From Amycolatopsis sp. CA-126428 (GTDB taxonomy: Bacteria > Actinomycetota > Actinomycetes > Mycobacteriales > Pseudonocardiaceae): a stretch of 46,758 bases of DNA. Below, one piece after another: positions 25,319 to 32,681 of the stretch (position 1 is the first letter of the stretch; every line of letters starts with the position of its first letter). The position numbers and the translations under genes were made by a program. The notes beneath the pieces are model-generated. The model had not been told where the DNA came from. It did no database searches and saw nothing but the letters and a program-made list of their open reading frames with translations. The stretch is taken from positions 1 through 46,758 of the forward strand of contig NZ_PPHF01000002.1 in assembly GCF_002904335.1 (NCBI RefSeq). Direction: 5' to 3'.

Positions 25319-25346
25319 GTGGACTGGACTGATCGGGTCGACCGGG

Positions 25347-25385
25347 TTGACAACCCGGGAACGGTCTGGCTTGAATCGGTTCATC
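25347..25385 (+). promoter_or_regulatory. Promoter with overlapping operator for the PL26-CE12 genes
   Basis: TTGACA at 25347-25352, an 18-bp spacer, and TTGAAT at 25371-25376 as a weak -10. The -10 lies inside CTTGAATCGGTTCATC (25370-25385), a second copy of the operator at 25184. Repressor bound here would occlude RNA polymerase. The start codon is at 25418. Confidence 0.5.
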
Positions 25386-25417
25386 GCGGCAGCGACGAGC
25401 TGATCCGGAGGCCGACG

Positions 25418-28150
25418 ATGTCCCCGCAGTTCCCCCTTTCCCGCAGAGTCTTCCTCGGCGGCGTGTCGGCACTGGCCGCCACCGCCGTCACCCCACCGGC
25501 GGCCGCCGCGGCGGCCACCGCCCCGGCGTCCGGCGGCGGCGAAGTGCGCCTGCACTGGCTGGACGGCCGCCCCGCCGCCCCGGTGGGCTGCGCCTTCGGC
25601 GTCCCGTGGCCGCGGGGAACGCTGTCCCGGAACGTCCCGCTGGCCCTGCACGCCGGGGACGGCAGCGAAGTCCCGCTGCAGTCGTGGCCGCTGGCGTACT
25701 GGCCGGACGGCTCGGTCAAGTGGACCGGGCACGCCGTGCCGTCGGCCGCCACCGCGGACACCTTCGCGCTGGCGCCCGGCGCACCCGCGCCGCCACCGGT
25801 TCCGGTCACCGTCCGCCGCTCGCCGCGCGAAATCGTCGTGGCCAACGGAACGGTCGAGCTGAAGCTCGCCACGACCGGCGCCGTCGCGCTGCCGTCGCTG
25901 TCCCGGGGCGGCCGGGTCGTGGCCCGCGACGGCGAGCTGGTGCTGCGGCTGCAGGACCAGCCGGACGACGACGGCGACACCCGGGTACCCCGCCGCGAGG
26001 ACTGGACGGGCATCGTCGAACGCGCCGAGGTCGAGCAGGCGGGCCCGGTGCGCGCGGTGGTCAAGCTGACCGGCCGGTACCGGCGCGACCGCGGCCGCGG
26101 CACCCGCGCGATCCTGCCCTGGACCCTGCGCGTCTACCTCGGCGCGGGCGACGAGTCCCTGCGCGTGGTGCACAGTTTCCGCTGGGACGCCGACGAAAAC
26201 CACGACTTCGTCCGCGGGCTCGGCCTGCGGTTCGCCGTTCCGCTGACCGACGAGCCGCACAACCGGCACGTCCGCTTCGGCACGGCCGCGGGCGGTGTCT
26301 GGGGCGAGCCCGTCCGGGTGCTCACCGGCCTGCGCCGCGACCCCGGCGCGGCCGTCCGGAAGGCCCAGACCGACGGCACCGCCACCCCGCCGGTCGCGCA
26401 GTGGGGCCAGCAGGTGCGCGACGGCTACCAGAACCTCGCGCTGTGGAACGACTTCACGCTGTTCCAGGAGTCCGCCCGCCACTTCGCGGTGTGGAAGCGC
26501 ACGAGCGCGGCGGGCAGCTGGCTCAAGCACGCGGGTCACGGCGACCGCGCGTCCGGCTTCGGCTACGTCGGCGGTCCCGCCGGCGGGCTGGGCTTCGGGC
26601 TGCGTGACTTCTGGCAGCGCGCCCCGCGCTCCCTGGACGTCCGCGGTGCGGCGACGGACACGGCGTCGGTGACGCTCTGGTCGTATTCCCCGCTGGCCCC
26701 GGCGATGGACCTGCGCACCTACGACACCGTCGCCCACGGGCTCGACCTGTCCTACGAAGACGTCCAAGAAGGCTTCGCGACGCCGCAGGGCATGGTGCGC
26801 TCGACCGAACTGCGGCTGTGGGCCCTGGCGGCCACCCCGCCCCGGGACACGGTCGCCGCGTTCTCGGCGACGTTGACCGCGCCGCCGCAGCTCGTCACGG
26901 ACCCCGCCACCTACCACGCGGCCGGGGTGTTCGGCCGCTGGAGCCTGCCCGACCGCAGCACACCCGCCCGCGCGGCCCTCGAAGACGGGATCGCGCGGGA
27001 GATCGGCTTCTACGCCGACCAGGTCGACGAGCGCGAGTGGTACGGGTTCTGGCACTACGGCGACGTCATGCACACCTACGACGCGGACCGCCACGAATGG
27101 CGCTACGACGTCGGCGGGTACGCCTGGGACAACGCCGAGCTCGGCACGGACGCCCTGCTCTGGTACGCCTTCCTGCGCTCGGGCGATCCCCGGACGTTCC
27201 GGCTGGCGCACGCGATGACCCAGCACGTGTCCGAAGTGGACACCCACCACAGCGGCCGGTTCGCCGGGCTCGGGTCGCGCCACGCCGTCGTGCACTGGGG
27301 CGACGGCGCCAAGGAGGCGCGGGTCGGCGAGTCGTTCACGAAGCGGTTCTCCTACTACCTCACCGCCGACGAGCTGCTGGGCGAGCTGATCCGGTCGTCG
27401 CTGCAGGTGGACGAGACGCTGCGCACGGTGGACCCGCTACGCGAAGTCCTGCCCCCGCAGACGAAAGCGCCGGCCCGCGTCCGCATCGGACCGGATTGGT
27501 ACGCGCTCGTCAGCAACTGGCTGACGGAGTGGGAACGCACCGGCGACGTCCGCTGGCGCGACCGGATCGTCACCGGCATGAAGGACATCGCCACGTTCCC
27601 CGCCGGGCTGTTCACCGGCGAGGCGGGCGGCGCGGTCGGCTTCGACCCGGCGACCGGCCACCTGGTGAACCTGGAGAAAGGCGACTTCGACGGCGGCTAC
27701 AACCTCTCGATGGCCTTCCTCGGCGAGCAGATCCTCTGGGAAGCCCTCGACCTGGTCGACGTCCCGGAGTTCCGCCGGACCTACCTGGACTTCGCCCGGT
27801 ACGCGCAGGCGCCGCCGGCCGAGAAGATCGCCCGGTACGGCCGCGACTTCAACCCCGGGCTGTTCAAGACGATCTACTCCCGCGTGACGGCCTGGGCGGG
27901 CGAGCAGCTCGGCGACGCGAGCCTGCGCAAGCGCGGCTGGGACCAGTTCACCAGCGACCCGGCCGGAAAGCCGTGGCCGCCCGCGGAACGCGTCACCGGT
28001 TCCGCCGTCACCGCTCCGGTGACGGAGATCCCGACCCGGACCACGACGAACCCCGCCGGCGACTTCGCCACGTTCGCCACCAACGACTTCGCCCAGCGGA
28101 ACCTCGCCACCATCGCCCTGCTCGCCATCGCCCCGGAGGAAGCGCCGTGA
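25418..28150 (+). CDS. Tat-exported exo-rhamnogalacturonan lyase-like protein (PL26/YetA-like)
   Basis: 910 aa from the ATG at 25418, which has GGAGG upstream. The N-terminus carries a twin-arginine signal (LSRRVFLGGVSALAATAVTP), so it is exported folded. The mature part follows the exo-rhamnogalacturonan lyase (PcRGLX-type, PL26) family, also seen in Bacillus YetA: RLHWLDGRPAAPVGCAFGVP, LPLQSWPLAYWPDGSVKW-like segment, VKLTGRYR, FWHYGDVMHTYDADRHEWRY, GGYAWDNAELGTDALLWYAF, HHSGRFAGLGSRHAVVHWGD. Expected to release unsaturated galacturonosyl-rhamnose from rhamnogalacturonan I chain ends. Divergent from the importer operon; its stop overlaps the CE12 start as GTGA. Family assignment is by recalled motif pattern. 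Confidence 0.82.
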   Translation: MSPQFPLSRRVFLGGVSALAATAVTPPAAAAAATAPASGGGEVRLHWLDGRPAAPVGCAFGVPWPRGTLSRNVPLALHAGDGSEVPLQSWPLAYWPDGSVKWTGHAVPSAATADTFALAPGAPAPPPVPVTVRRSPREIVVANGTVELKLATTGAVALPSLSRGGRVVARDGELVLRLQDQPDDDGDTRVPRREDWTGIVERAEVEQAGPVRAVVKLTGRYRRDRGRGTRAILPWTLRVYLGAGDESLRVVHSFRWDADENHDFVRGLGLRFAVPLTDEPHNRHVRFGTAAGGVWGEPVRVLTGLRRDPGAAVRKAQTDGTATPPVAQWGQQVRDGYQNLALWNDFTLFQESARHFAVWKRTSAAGSWLKHAGHGDRASGFGYVGGPAGGLGFGLRDFWQRAPRSLDVRGAATDTASVTLWSYSPLAPAMDLRTYDTVAHGLDLSYEDVQEGFATPQGMVRSTELRLWALAATPPRDTVAAFSATLTAPPQLVTDPATYHAAGVFGRWSLPDRSTPARAALEDGIAREIGFYADQVDEREWYGFWHYGDVMHTYDADRHEWRYDVGGYAWDNAELGTDALLWYAFLRSGDPRTFRLAHAMTQHVSEVDTHHSGRFAGLGSRHAVVHWGDGAKEARVGESFTKRFSYYLTADELLGELIRSSLQVDETLRTVDPLREVLPPQTKAPARVRIGPDWYALVSNWLTEWERTGDVRWRDRIVTGMKDIATFPAGLFTGEAGGAVGFDPATGHLVNLEKGDFDGGYNLSMAFLGEQILWEALDLVDVPEFRRTYLDFARYAQAPPAEKIARYGRDFNPGLFKTIYSRVTAWAGEQLGDASLRKRGWDQFTSDPAGKPWPPAERVTGSAVTAPVTEIPTRTTTNPAGDFATFATNDFAQRNLATIALLAIAPEEAP

Positions 28151-29169
28151 AGATCCTCGTCCTGGTGGCCGCCCTCGCGCTCGGCGCTCTCCCGGCCGTC
28201 GCGGACGCGGCTCCACGGTGGACCGTGTGCACCGGCTCGTGCTCGTTCGACGTCCCGGCGGGCGACTACCGGATCGACGTGGTGCTGGGCGGCCGGGACG
28301 CCGGGTCGACCGGGCTGGACGTCGAGGCCCGGCGGATCGCGCTCGCCCCGGTGTCCACCCGGGCCGGACAGCACGTCGAGCGTTCGGTGACGGTCGAGGT
28401 GCGCACGCCCGAGGGCATGCCGAGCGGTCAGGACGGCCCGGGCACGCCGGGCCTGCAGGTGCACCTCACCGGCCCGGCGCCGCAGCCGGTCCGGATCGCC
28501 GTGACACCGGAACCGAAGGCACCGCGGGTCTTCGTCATCAGCGACTCCACCGCGTCGGACTGGGCGTACCTGCCGAAGAACGGCTGGGCCCAGGCGCTGC
28601 CGGAGTTCTTCCGCGCCGGGCCGAGCGTGCGGAACTACGCCCAATCCGGCGCGAGCACGGTCAGCTACCTCGCGGACCCGCTCTACTTCGCCCGGGTGCG
28701 GCTGATGATCCGGCGCGGGGACACGGTCCTGATCCAGCTGGCGCACAACGACAAGCAGACGACCGAAGACGTCTACCGCGCCAACCTCGCCACCCTGATC
28801 ACCGGCGTCCGGGACCAGGGCGGGCTGCCGGTCATGGTCACACCCCCGGTGCGGCACCGGTTCGGCGCGGACGGCAAGCTCACGCCGCTCGGACTCGTCG
28901 TCAACAACCTCGGCGTGGACCTGCCCGCGGTGCTGCGGGACGTCGCCCGGCAGCAGAAGTTCCCGCTGCTCGACCTCACCGCCCGCAGCCAGGCGCTGCT
29001 GGAAAGCCTGGGCGAAGCCGCGTCCTGGCCGCTGTACCTGACACTTGCGCACGACGGCGTCGACGACGCGACCCACCTCAGCCGGTACGGCGCCGAGCAG
29101 TTCGCCACGCTCGTCGCGCGGGCGATGGCCGAGGCCCGGTTGCCGCTCGCGCGGTTCCTGCGTCCTTGA
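28147..29169 (+). CDS. Secreted CE12-like rhamnogalacturonan acetylesterase (second copy)
   Basis: 340 aa from a GTG overlapping the PL26 stop as GTGA, so the two are coupled. Signal peptide ILVLVAALALGALPAVADA. Same architecture as the copy at 15761: N-terminal beta domain (VPAGDYRIDVVLGG, LDVEARRIALAPVSTRAG), then SGNH hydrolase. The catalytic residues are kept (Ser in VFVISDSTAS, Asn in IQLAHNDKQ, Asp/His in DDATHLSRYG), but the usual Gly of block I (GDS) is Ser and the Gly of block III (GHND) is Ala. Probably a paralogue with different substrate size or position preference. Confidence 0.87.
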   Translation: MKILVLVAALALGALPAVADAAPRWTVCTGSCSFDVPAGDYRIDVVLGGRDAGSTGLDVEARRIALAPVSTRAGQHVERSVTVEVRTPEGMPSGQDGPGTPGLQVHLTGPAPQPVRIAVTPEPKAPRVFVISDSTASDWAYLPKNGWAQALPEFFRAGPSVRNYAQSGASTVSYLADPLYFARVRLMIRRGDTVLIQLAHNDKQTTEDVYRANLATLITGVRDQGGLPVMVTPPVRHRFGADGKLTPLGLVVNNLGVDLPAVLRDVARQQKFPLLDLTARSQALLESLGEAASWPLYLTLAHDGVDDATHLSRYGAEQFATLVARAMAEARLPLARFLRP

Positions 29170-29191
29170 CGTCCCTCGACGGGTGACGGCC

Positions 29192-29217
29192 GTTTCCGCC
29201 GGGCTCGTCGTGGGTAT
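29192..29217 (+). promoter_or_regulatory. SigB-type stress promoter (GTTT-N16-GGGTAT)
   Basis: GTTT at 29192-29195 and GGGTAT at 29212-29217 with a 16-bp spacer, matching the general stress sigma factor consensus of actinomycetes and Bacillus. It lies about 54 bp upstream of the TPR protein start. A second promoter with the same spacing is at 30429. Confidence 0.7.
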
Positions 29218-29270
29218 CTCCCTGGCGCCGGCAACCCCGACCATGCGTGCGTACTGCGCGAGGTGAGGTC

Positions 29271-30239
29271 ATGGTGACGACGACAGGCGATGGCGAATCC
29301 CTTCCGATCCACATCGAGACCACCGACGTCGGCGAGCTGGAAGCGGCCGTCGGTGTCCTGCGGGCGCTGGATTACCGGCAGGGCGGCGGGTTCTGCCGCG
29401 ACGCCGTCCGGGTGGTGAAGACGGCGAGCCTGCTGCTGCACTGGGGCACGGTCCCGGATCCGTTGCGGGCCAGGCTGTCCACAGTGCTGGCCGACGTGCA
29501 CAACCTGCTGGGCTGGACCGAGTTCGACATCGGACGCGGGGAACCGGCACGGCGCCGCTTCGAACGCGCGCTGGAGATCGCGGCCGAGGCGGGCAACGAC
29601 AGCCTGGTGGCGAACATCCGCTACCGGCTCGGCCGCGTGCACCTGCACCACCACGACGTCCCCGGTGCGCTGGGCCAGTTCGCCCGGGGCCGGGCGGCCG
29701 CGCGGCGCTCGGATTCCGGCCGGGCCCAGGCGATCCTGGCGGCCAACGAGGCGTGGGCGTTCGCGATGGGCGGCGACGAGCACACGGCCCTGACCCGGCT
29801 GGCGGAGGCCGAGGCGGCGTTCGCGGCGGCGGGTTCGTGGGCGGAGCCGAGGCCCTGGGAGGCGTTCTTCCGCGAGACGGACATGGCGGCGATGCGCGGC
29901 ACGGTCCTGACGGAGCTGGCCACCGTGGTGGCGGCCCGCCACAGCGGCGAAGCGATCACCCAGCTGACCGGAGCGGCGGACCGCTACGGCCCGGACATGG
30001 CCCGGAGCCGGTCGCTGACGTTGATCATGCTGGCCCAGAACCACGCGCTCCGGGGCGATCTCGACGAGGCCACCCGGATCGGCGAGGAGGCGGTCACGCT
30101 GGCCGGGCACGTGGGCTCGGTCCGGCCGAAGGACCGGCTGGCGCCGTTGGAGCGGCTCCTGCGCGCACATCGCGGCGACGCGGCGGTGGGTGCGCTGGTG
30201 GACCGGATCGAGCGGTACCGGGCGGAGCCGCTGATCTGA
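29271..30239 (+). CDS. TPR-repeat protein, regulator-like but without a DNA-binding domain
   Basis: 322 aa from the ATG at 29271, with GAGGTGAGG upstream. The sequence is a string of helical tetratricopeptide-like units: LLGWTEFDIGRGEPARRRFE, NIRYRLGRVHLHHHDVPGAL, ANEAWAFAMGGDEHTALTRL, LAQNHALRGDLDEATRIGEE. This resembles the C-terminal TPR half of actinomycete XRE/TPR regulators, but no helix-turn-helix precedes it, so it cannot bind DNA in the usual way. Driven by a SigB-type promoter and placed near partner-switching genes, it may be a protein-protein adaptor in stress response; that is inference. Confidence 0.75.
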   Translation: MVTTTGDGESLPIHIETTDVGELEAAVGVLRALDYRQGGGFCRDAVRVVKTASLLLHWGTVPDPLRARLSTVLADVHNLLGWTEFDIGRGEPARRRFERALEIAAEAGNDSLVANIRYRLGRVHLHHHDVPGALGQFARGRAAARRSDSGRAQAILAANEAWAFAMGGDEHTALTRLAEAEAAFAAAGSWAEPRPWEAFFRETDMAAMRGTVLTELATVVAARHSGEAITQLTGAADRYGPDMARSRSLTLIMLAQNHALRGDLDEATRIGEEAVTLAGHVGSVRPKDRLAPLERLLRAHRGDAAVGALVDRIERYRAEPLI

Positions 30240-30256
30240 CCTCCGGACCCGGCCCC

Positions 30257-30340
30257 CGCCGTGTCGCCCCTCCAATCACGCGAGATGACTCCCCGATCAC
30301 GCGTGATGCCCCTCCGATCACGCGAGACGCCTCCCCGATC
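30257..30340 (-). repeat. Array of four 21-bp repeat units (reverse orientation)
   Basis: Four exactly spaced 21-bp units (30257-30277, 30278-30298, 30299-30319, 30320-30340) of the same family as 100-162, here on the minus strand: each begins GATYGG, continues with a G-rich run and most end CGCGT. Read on the plus strand they would encode a repeated PITRDAS-like heptapeptide, but no start codon or ribosome site supports translation. They lie between the TPR stop and the SigB-type promoter of the STAS gene. Confidence 0.8.
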
Positions 30341-30428
30341 ACCGTGACCGCGTTCGACGCGCGGCCCGATGAGGCCCGGCGGCACCGCCGCTCCCGCGAA
30401 CGTGACTCCGTTCGGGTCGTTGCCCGAT

Positions 30429-30454
30429 GTTTCGTCATTGCGAACCCGGGGTAC
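30429..30454 (+). promoter_or_regulatory. SigB-type stress promoter (GTTT-N16-GGGTAC)
   Basis: GTTT at 30429-30432 and GGGTAC at 30449-30454 with a 16-bp spacer, the same arrangement as at 29192. It lies about 67 bp upstream of the STAS gene start. A sigma-factor-controlled antagonist of its own anti-sigma factor would give positive feedback. Confidence 0.7.
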
Positions 30455-30520
30455 CACCGATCCGGAGCGGACCGGCCGCTCGGCGAAGAAGGGATTTCCG
30501 CATGCAGCCCAGGGGCGATC

Positions 30521-30886
30521 GTGACCGCTGAGGGCAACCGCGTCCGGCCCCAGGACCTCCTGCGCGTGACGGCCCACCACTCGGGCGGCGCGGTCGTGCT
30601 GGCGGTGGCGGGCGAGATCGACCTGCTCAGCGCCCCCGTGCTCGGCGACAGCGTCACCACCGCCCTCGCCGACGCGCCGGAACTGCTGGTCATCGACCTG
30701 TCCGACGTCTCCTTCCTCGCGTCCATCGGCATCACGGCACTGCTCGAGGCCCGGCGCGAGGCCGGTCCCGGCACCCGGGTCCGGGTCGTCGCCCCCGAAG
30801 GCGGGGTGGTCAACCGCACCCTCCGGCTGACCGGCCTGCACGAGGCGCTGGCGGTCGCCGCCAACCGGGACGACGCGCTCGGCTGA
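30521..30886 (+). CDS. STAS-domain anti-sigma factor antagonist (divergent phosphosite)
   Basis: 121 aa from a GTG at 30521 with AGGGG upstream. A single STAS domain: VVLAVAGEIDLLSAPVLGDS, then ELLVIDLSDVSFLASIGITA. Compared with the standard D-S-S/T-G loop, this one reads A-S-I-G: the acceptor Ser is kept but the preceding Asp and following Ser/Thr are lost. Normally such proteins release a sigma factor by binding the anti-sigma kinase when unphosphorylated. It has its own SigB-type promoter. Its TGA and the stop codon of the convergent TIM-barrel gene abut in a single TGATCA. Confidence 0.87.
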   Translation: MTAEGNRVRPQDLLRVTAHHSGGAVVLAVAGEIDLLSAPVLGDSVTTALADAPELLVIDLSDVSFLASIGITALLEARREAGPGTRVRVVAPEGGVVNRTLRLTGLHEALAVAANRDDALG

Positions 30887-31894
30887 TCAAGGCCGGCCGA
30901 ACCGGGCCGCGACAGCGTGGAAGACCTCCTTCGGCTCCCACGTCAGACCCGGGTACGCCGGGCCGTCCGATCCGTCGAGCACCCTGACGACGCCGTAGCT
31001 CGCCAGGTCGAGGTCGTGCCGGGGCTCCGGACCGGACGGGTACTCGTAGCCGGCGAAGGTGAACCAGAACGCGCCGTGCACGCCCTCGGCCTCGAAGACG
31101 TCCATCAGTTCGGTGAAGTACGCCGCCTGACCGGCCTCGTCGCGGACGTAGTCGCCGTTCAGCGCCCGCGGGTCGGCCTCGAAGTCGACGATCGTCCACC
31201 CCAGCCCGCCCGCGTCGGCCGCGCCCCGGTGGGTGCAACAGCCGAATTCCGTGACGACCAGCGGCTTTCCGTGGCTCCGGTGGGCCCGGATGTGCTGGGC
31301 GAAGTCGTCGGCGTTGGTGGCCGAGCGGTAGAGGTTGACGGCGGCGAAATCGAAGTCCGCCCAGTCGATCTCCTCCCACTCGCCGGCCGCGTAGGTGAGC
31401 CGGCCGCCGAAGTGCCGCCGCGCGACCCCGGCGAGCTCCCGGAGCACCGCGGCGAAGTCCCACTCGTGGGAGAACCCGGCCCAGGCGGCGGGATCCGTCG
31501 TGTTGCGCAAGCGCTCCAGCAGGAAGGCGCCGGGCATGAACCCGGCGCAGAACAGCGACATTTCGCAGCCGAGCACGAGCACCGTTTCCGGGTCCCGCGC
31601 CCGGATCTCCTCCGCTCGCCGGGCACATTCGGCGAAGTAGGGCGTCAGCTGCGGCGGCGTGCGGTCCATCGGGAACGGCGAAAACCACACGCGCAGCCCG
31701 GCGTCGATCGCGGCGTGCGCGGCCACCGCGAGCCGGTCCGGGTCGTCGCCGCTGATCCGGACCGCGTCGCAGTGCAGGTCCGTCGCGATGATTTCGAGTT
31801 CCCGCCGCACGACGGCGGGCTCGAAGTCCCGGCGCGGCCGGTCGCCGACCGCACCGCCGAAGCCGGTGTCGTAGTTGATCCCCCTGAGCTGCAT
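30887..31894 (-). CDS. Glycoside-hydrolase-like TIM-barrel protein of unknown substrate
   Basis: 335 aa, no signal peptide, so probably cytoplasmic. Begins MQLRGINYDTGFGG. Looks like a clan-A type (beta/alpha)8 barrel: CDAVRISGDDPDRLAVAAHA, GLRVWFSPFPMD, a Glu at the end of one strand in VLVLGCEMSLF, a second Glu in PLVVTEFGCCTHRG, and AFWFTFAGYEYPSG near the end. The two Glu fit acid/base and nucleophile positions, but the substrate is unknown. ATG with GGAGGG upstream. Divergent from a TetR regulator with a double operator between them, so very likely controlled by it. Confidence 0.78.
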   Translation of the reverse strand: MQLRGINYDTGFGGAVGDRPRRDFEPAVVRRELEIIATDLHCDAVRISGDDPDRLAVAAHAAIDAGLRVWFSPFPMDRTPPQLTPYFAECARRAEEIRARDPETVLVLGCEMSLFCAGFMPGAFLLERLRNTTDPAAWAGFSHEWDFAAVLRELAGVARRHFGGRLTYAAGEWEEIDWADFDFAAVNLYRSATNADDFAQHIRAHRSHGKPLVVTEFGCCTHRGAADAGGLGWTIVDFEADPRALNGDYVRDEAGQAAYFTELMDVFEAEGVHGAFWFTFAGYEYPSGPEPRHDLDLASYGVVRVLDGSDGPAYPGLTWEPKEVFHAVAARFGRP

Positions 31895-31908
31895 CCGCCC
31901 TCCCGGAA

Positions 31909-31940
31909 TGTACGCCGTACACTCGAATGTACGCCGTACA
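31909..31940. promoter_or_regulatory. Double TetR-type operator (two TGTACGCCGTACA)
   Basis: Two identical perfect 13-bp palindromes TGTACGCCGTACA at 31909-31921 and 31928-31940, start to start 19 bp, in the short gap between the TIM-barrel gene and the TetR gene. TACACT at 31937-31942 ends the second palindrome and lies exactly 7 to 12 bp before the A of the TetR ATG at 31949, the place of a -10 for a leaderless transcript. Binding would therefore autoregulate TetR and control the divergent gene. Confidence 0.8.
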
Positions 31941-31948
31941 CTCCACAC

Positions 31949-32617
31949 ATGCCACGCCTCATCTGGCACCACCCGGAGCCGCCGGGCCGGAAGAACGCCC
32001 TGACCCGCGCGTCGGTCGTGCGCGCGGCCATCGAGGTCGCCGACACCGGCGGGGTCGCCGCCCTGACCATGCGGGCGGTGGCGGACGCGCTCGGCGTCTC
32101 CGCGCCGATGTCGCTGTACCGGTACGTCCTGAACAAGGACGGCCTGGTCGACCTGATGCTCGACGAGGTGTCGGCCGAGGTCGCGGTGCCCGCCACCCCG
32201 AGCGGCGACTGGCGGGGCGACCTGCGCGGGCTCGCCACCAGCCTGTGGGCGATGATCGGCCGGCACCGCTGGTACGCCGAACTCGTGGACGGCCGGCCGC
32301 CGTTCGGCCCCCGCACGATGCGGCGCGCCGCCTTCCTGCTGACGGTCCTCGACGGCGCGGGCCTCACGCCGGCCATCGCCTACGCCTCCCTGCTGGACAA
32401 CTACGTCACCGGGACGGCGATGAGCGTCAGCCGCGAGCTCGTGATGCTCGAGCGGTTCGGCATCGGCTCGACCGAGGACCTGGAGTCGTACGCGGGCGAG
32501 ATGGCCGACGACTCGCTCGCCGCCTGGCTCCCCGACCTGCCGGACCTGACCGCGGACGCCCGCTTCGAGCTCGGCCTGGACTGCCTGCTCGACGGCTTCG
32601 CCCAGCGGCGGCGGTGA
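31949..32617 (+). CDS. TetR-family transcriptional regulator
   Basis: 222 aa. The N-terminal helix-turn-helix (about 20-70) reads LTRASVVRAAIEVADTGGVA, LTMRAVADALGVSAPMSLYR, YVLNKDGLVDLML, followed by an all-helical ligand domain with LWAMIGRHRWYAELVDGRPP, as in the tetracycline-repressor C-terminal type. The ATG has no ribosome site and lies 7 bp after a TACACT hexamer, so the mRNA is probably leaderless. Two identical palindromes immediately upstream are the likely operator, shared with the divergent TIM-barrel gene. Confidence 0.9.
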   Translation: MPRLIWHHPEPPGRKNALTRASVVRAAIEVADTGGVAALTMRAVADALGVSAPMSLYRYVLNKDGLVDLMLDEVSAEVAVPATPSGDWRGDLRGLATSLWAMIGRHRWYAELVDGRPPFGPRTMRRAAFLLTVLDGAGLTPAIAYASLLDNYVTGTAMSVSRELVMLERFGIGSTEDLESYAGEMADDSLAAWLPDLPDLTADARFELGLDCLLDGFAQRRR

Positions 32618-32681
32618 ACACGAAACCGCCGGCACCGCGCTCAGCCCACGGCGGCGCCGGGTCGATGGCAGGATGTGCGCG

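Noticed and set aside
30257..30340. CRISPR-like array
   Set aside because: The 21-bp units are directly contiguous without spacers and no cas gene is present.
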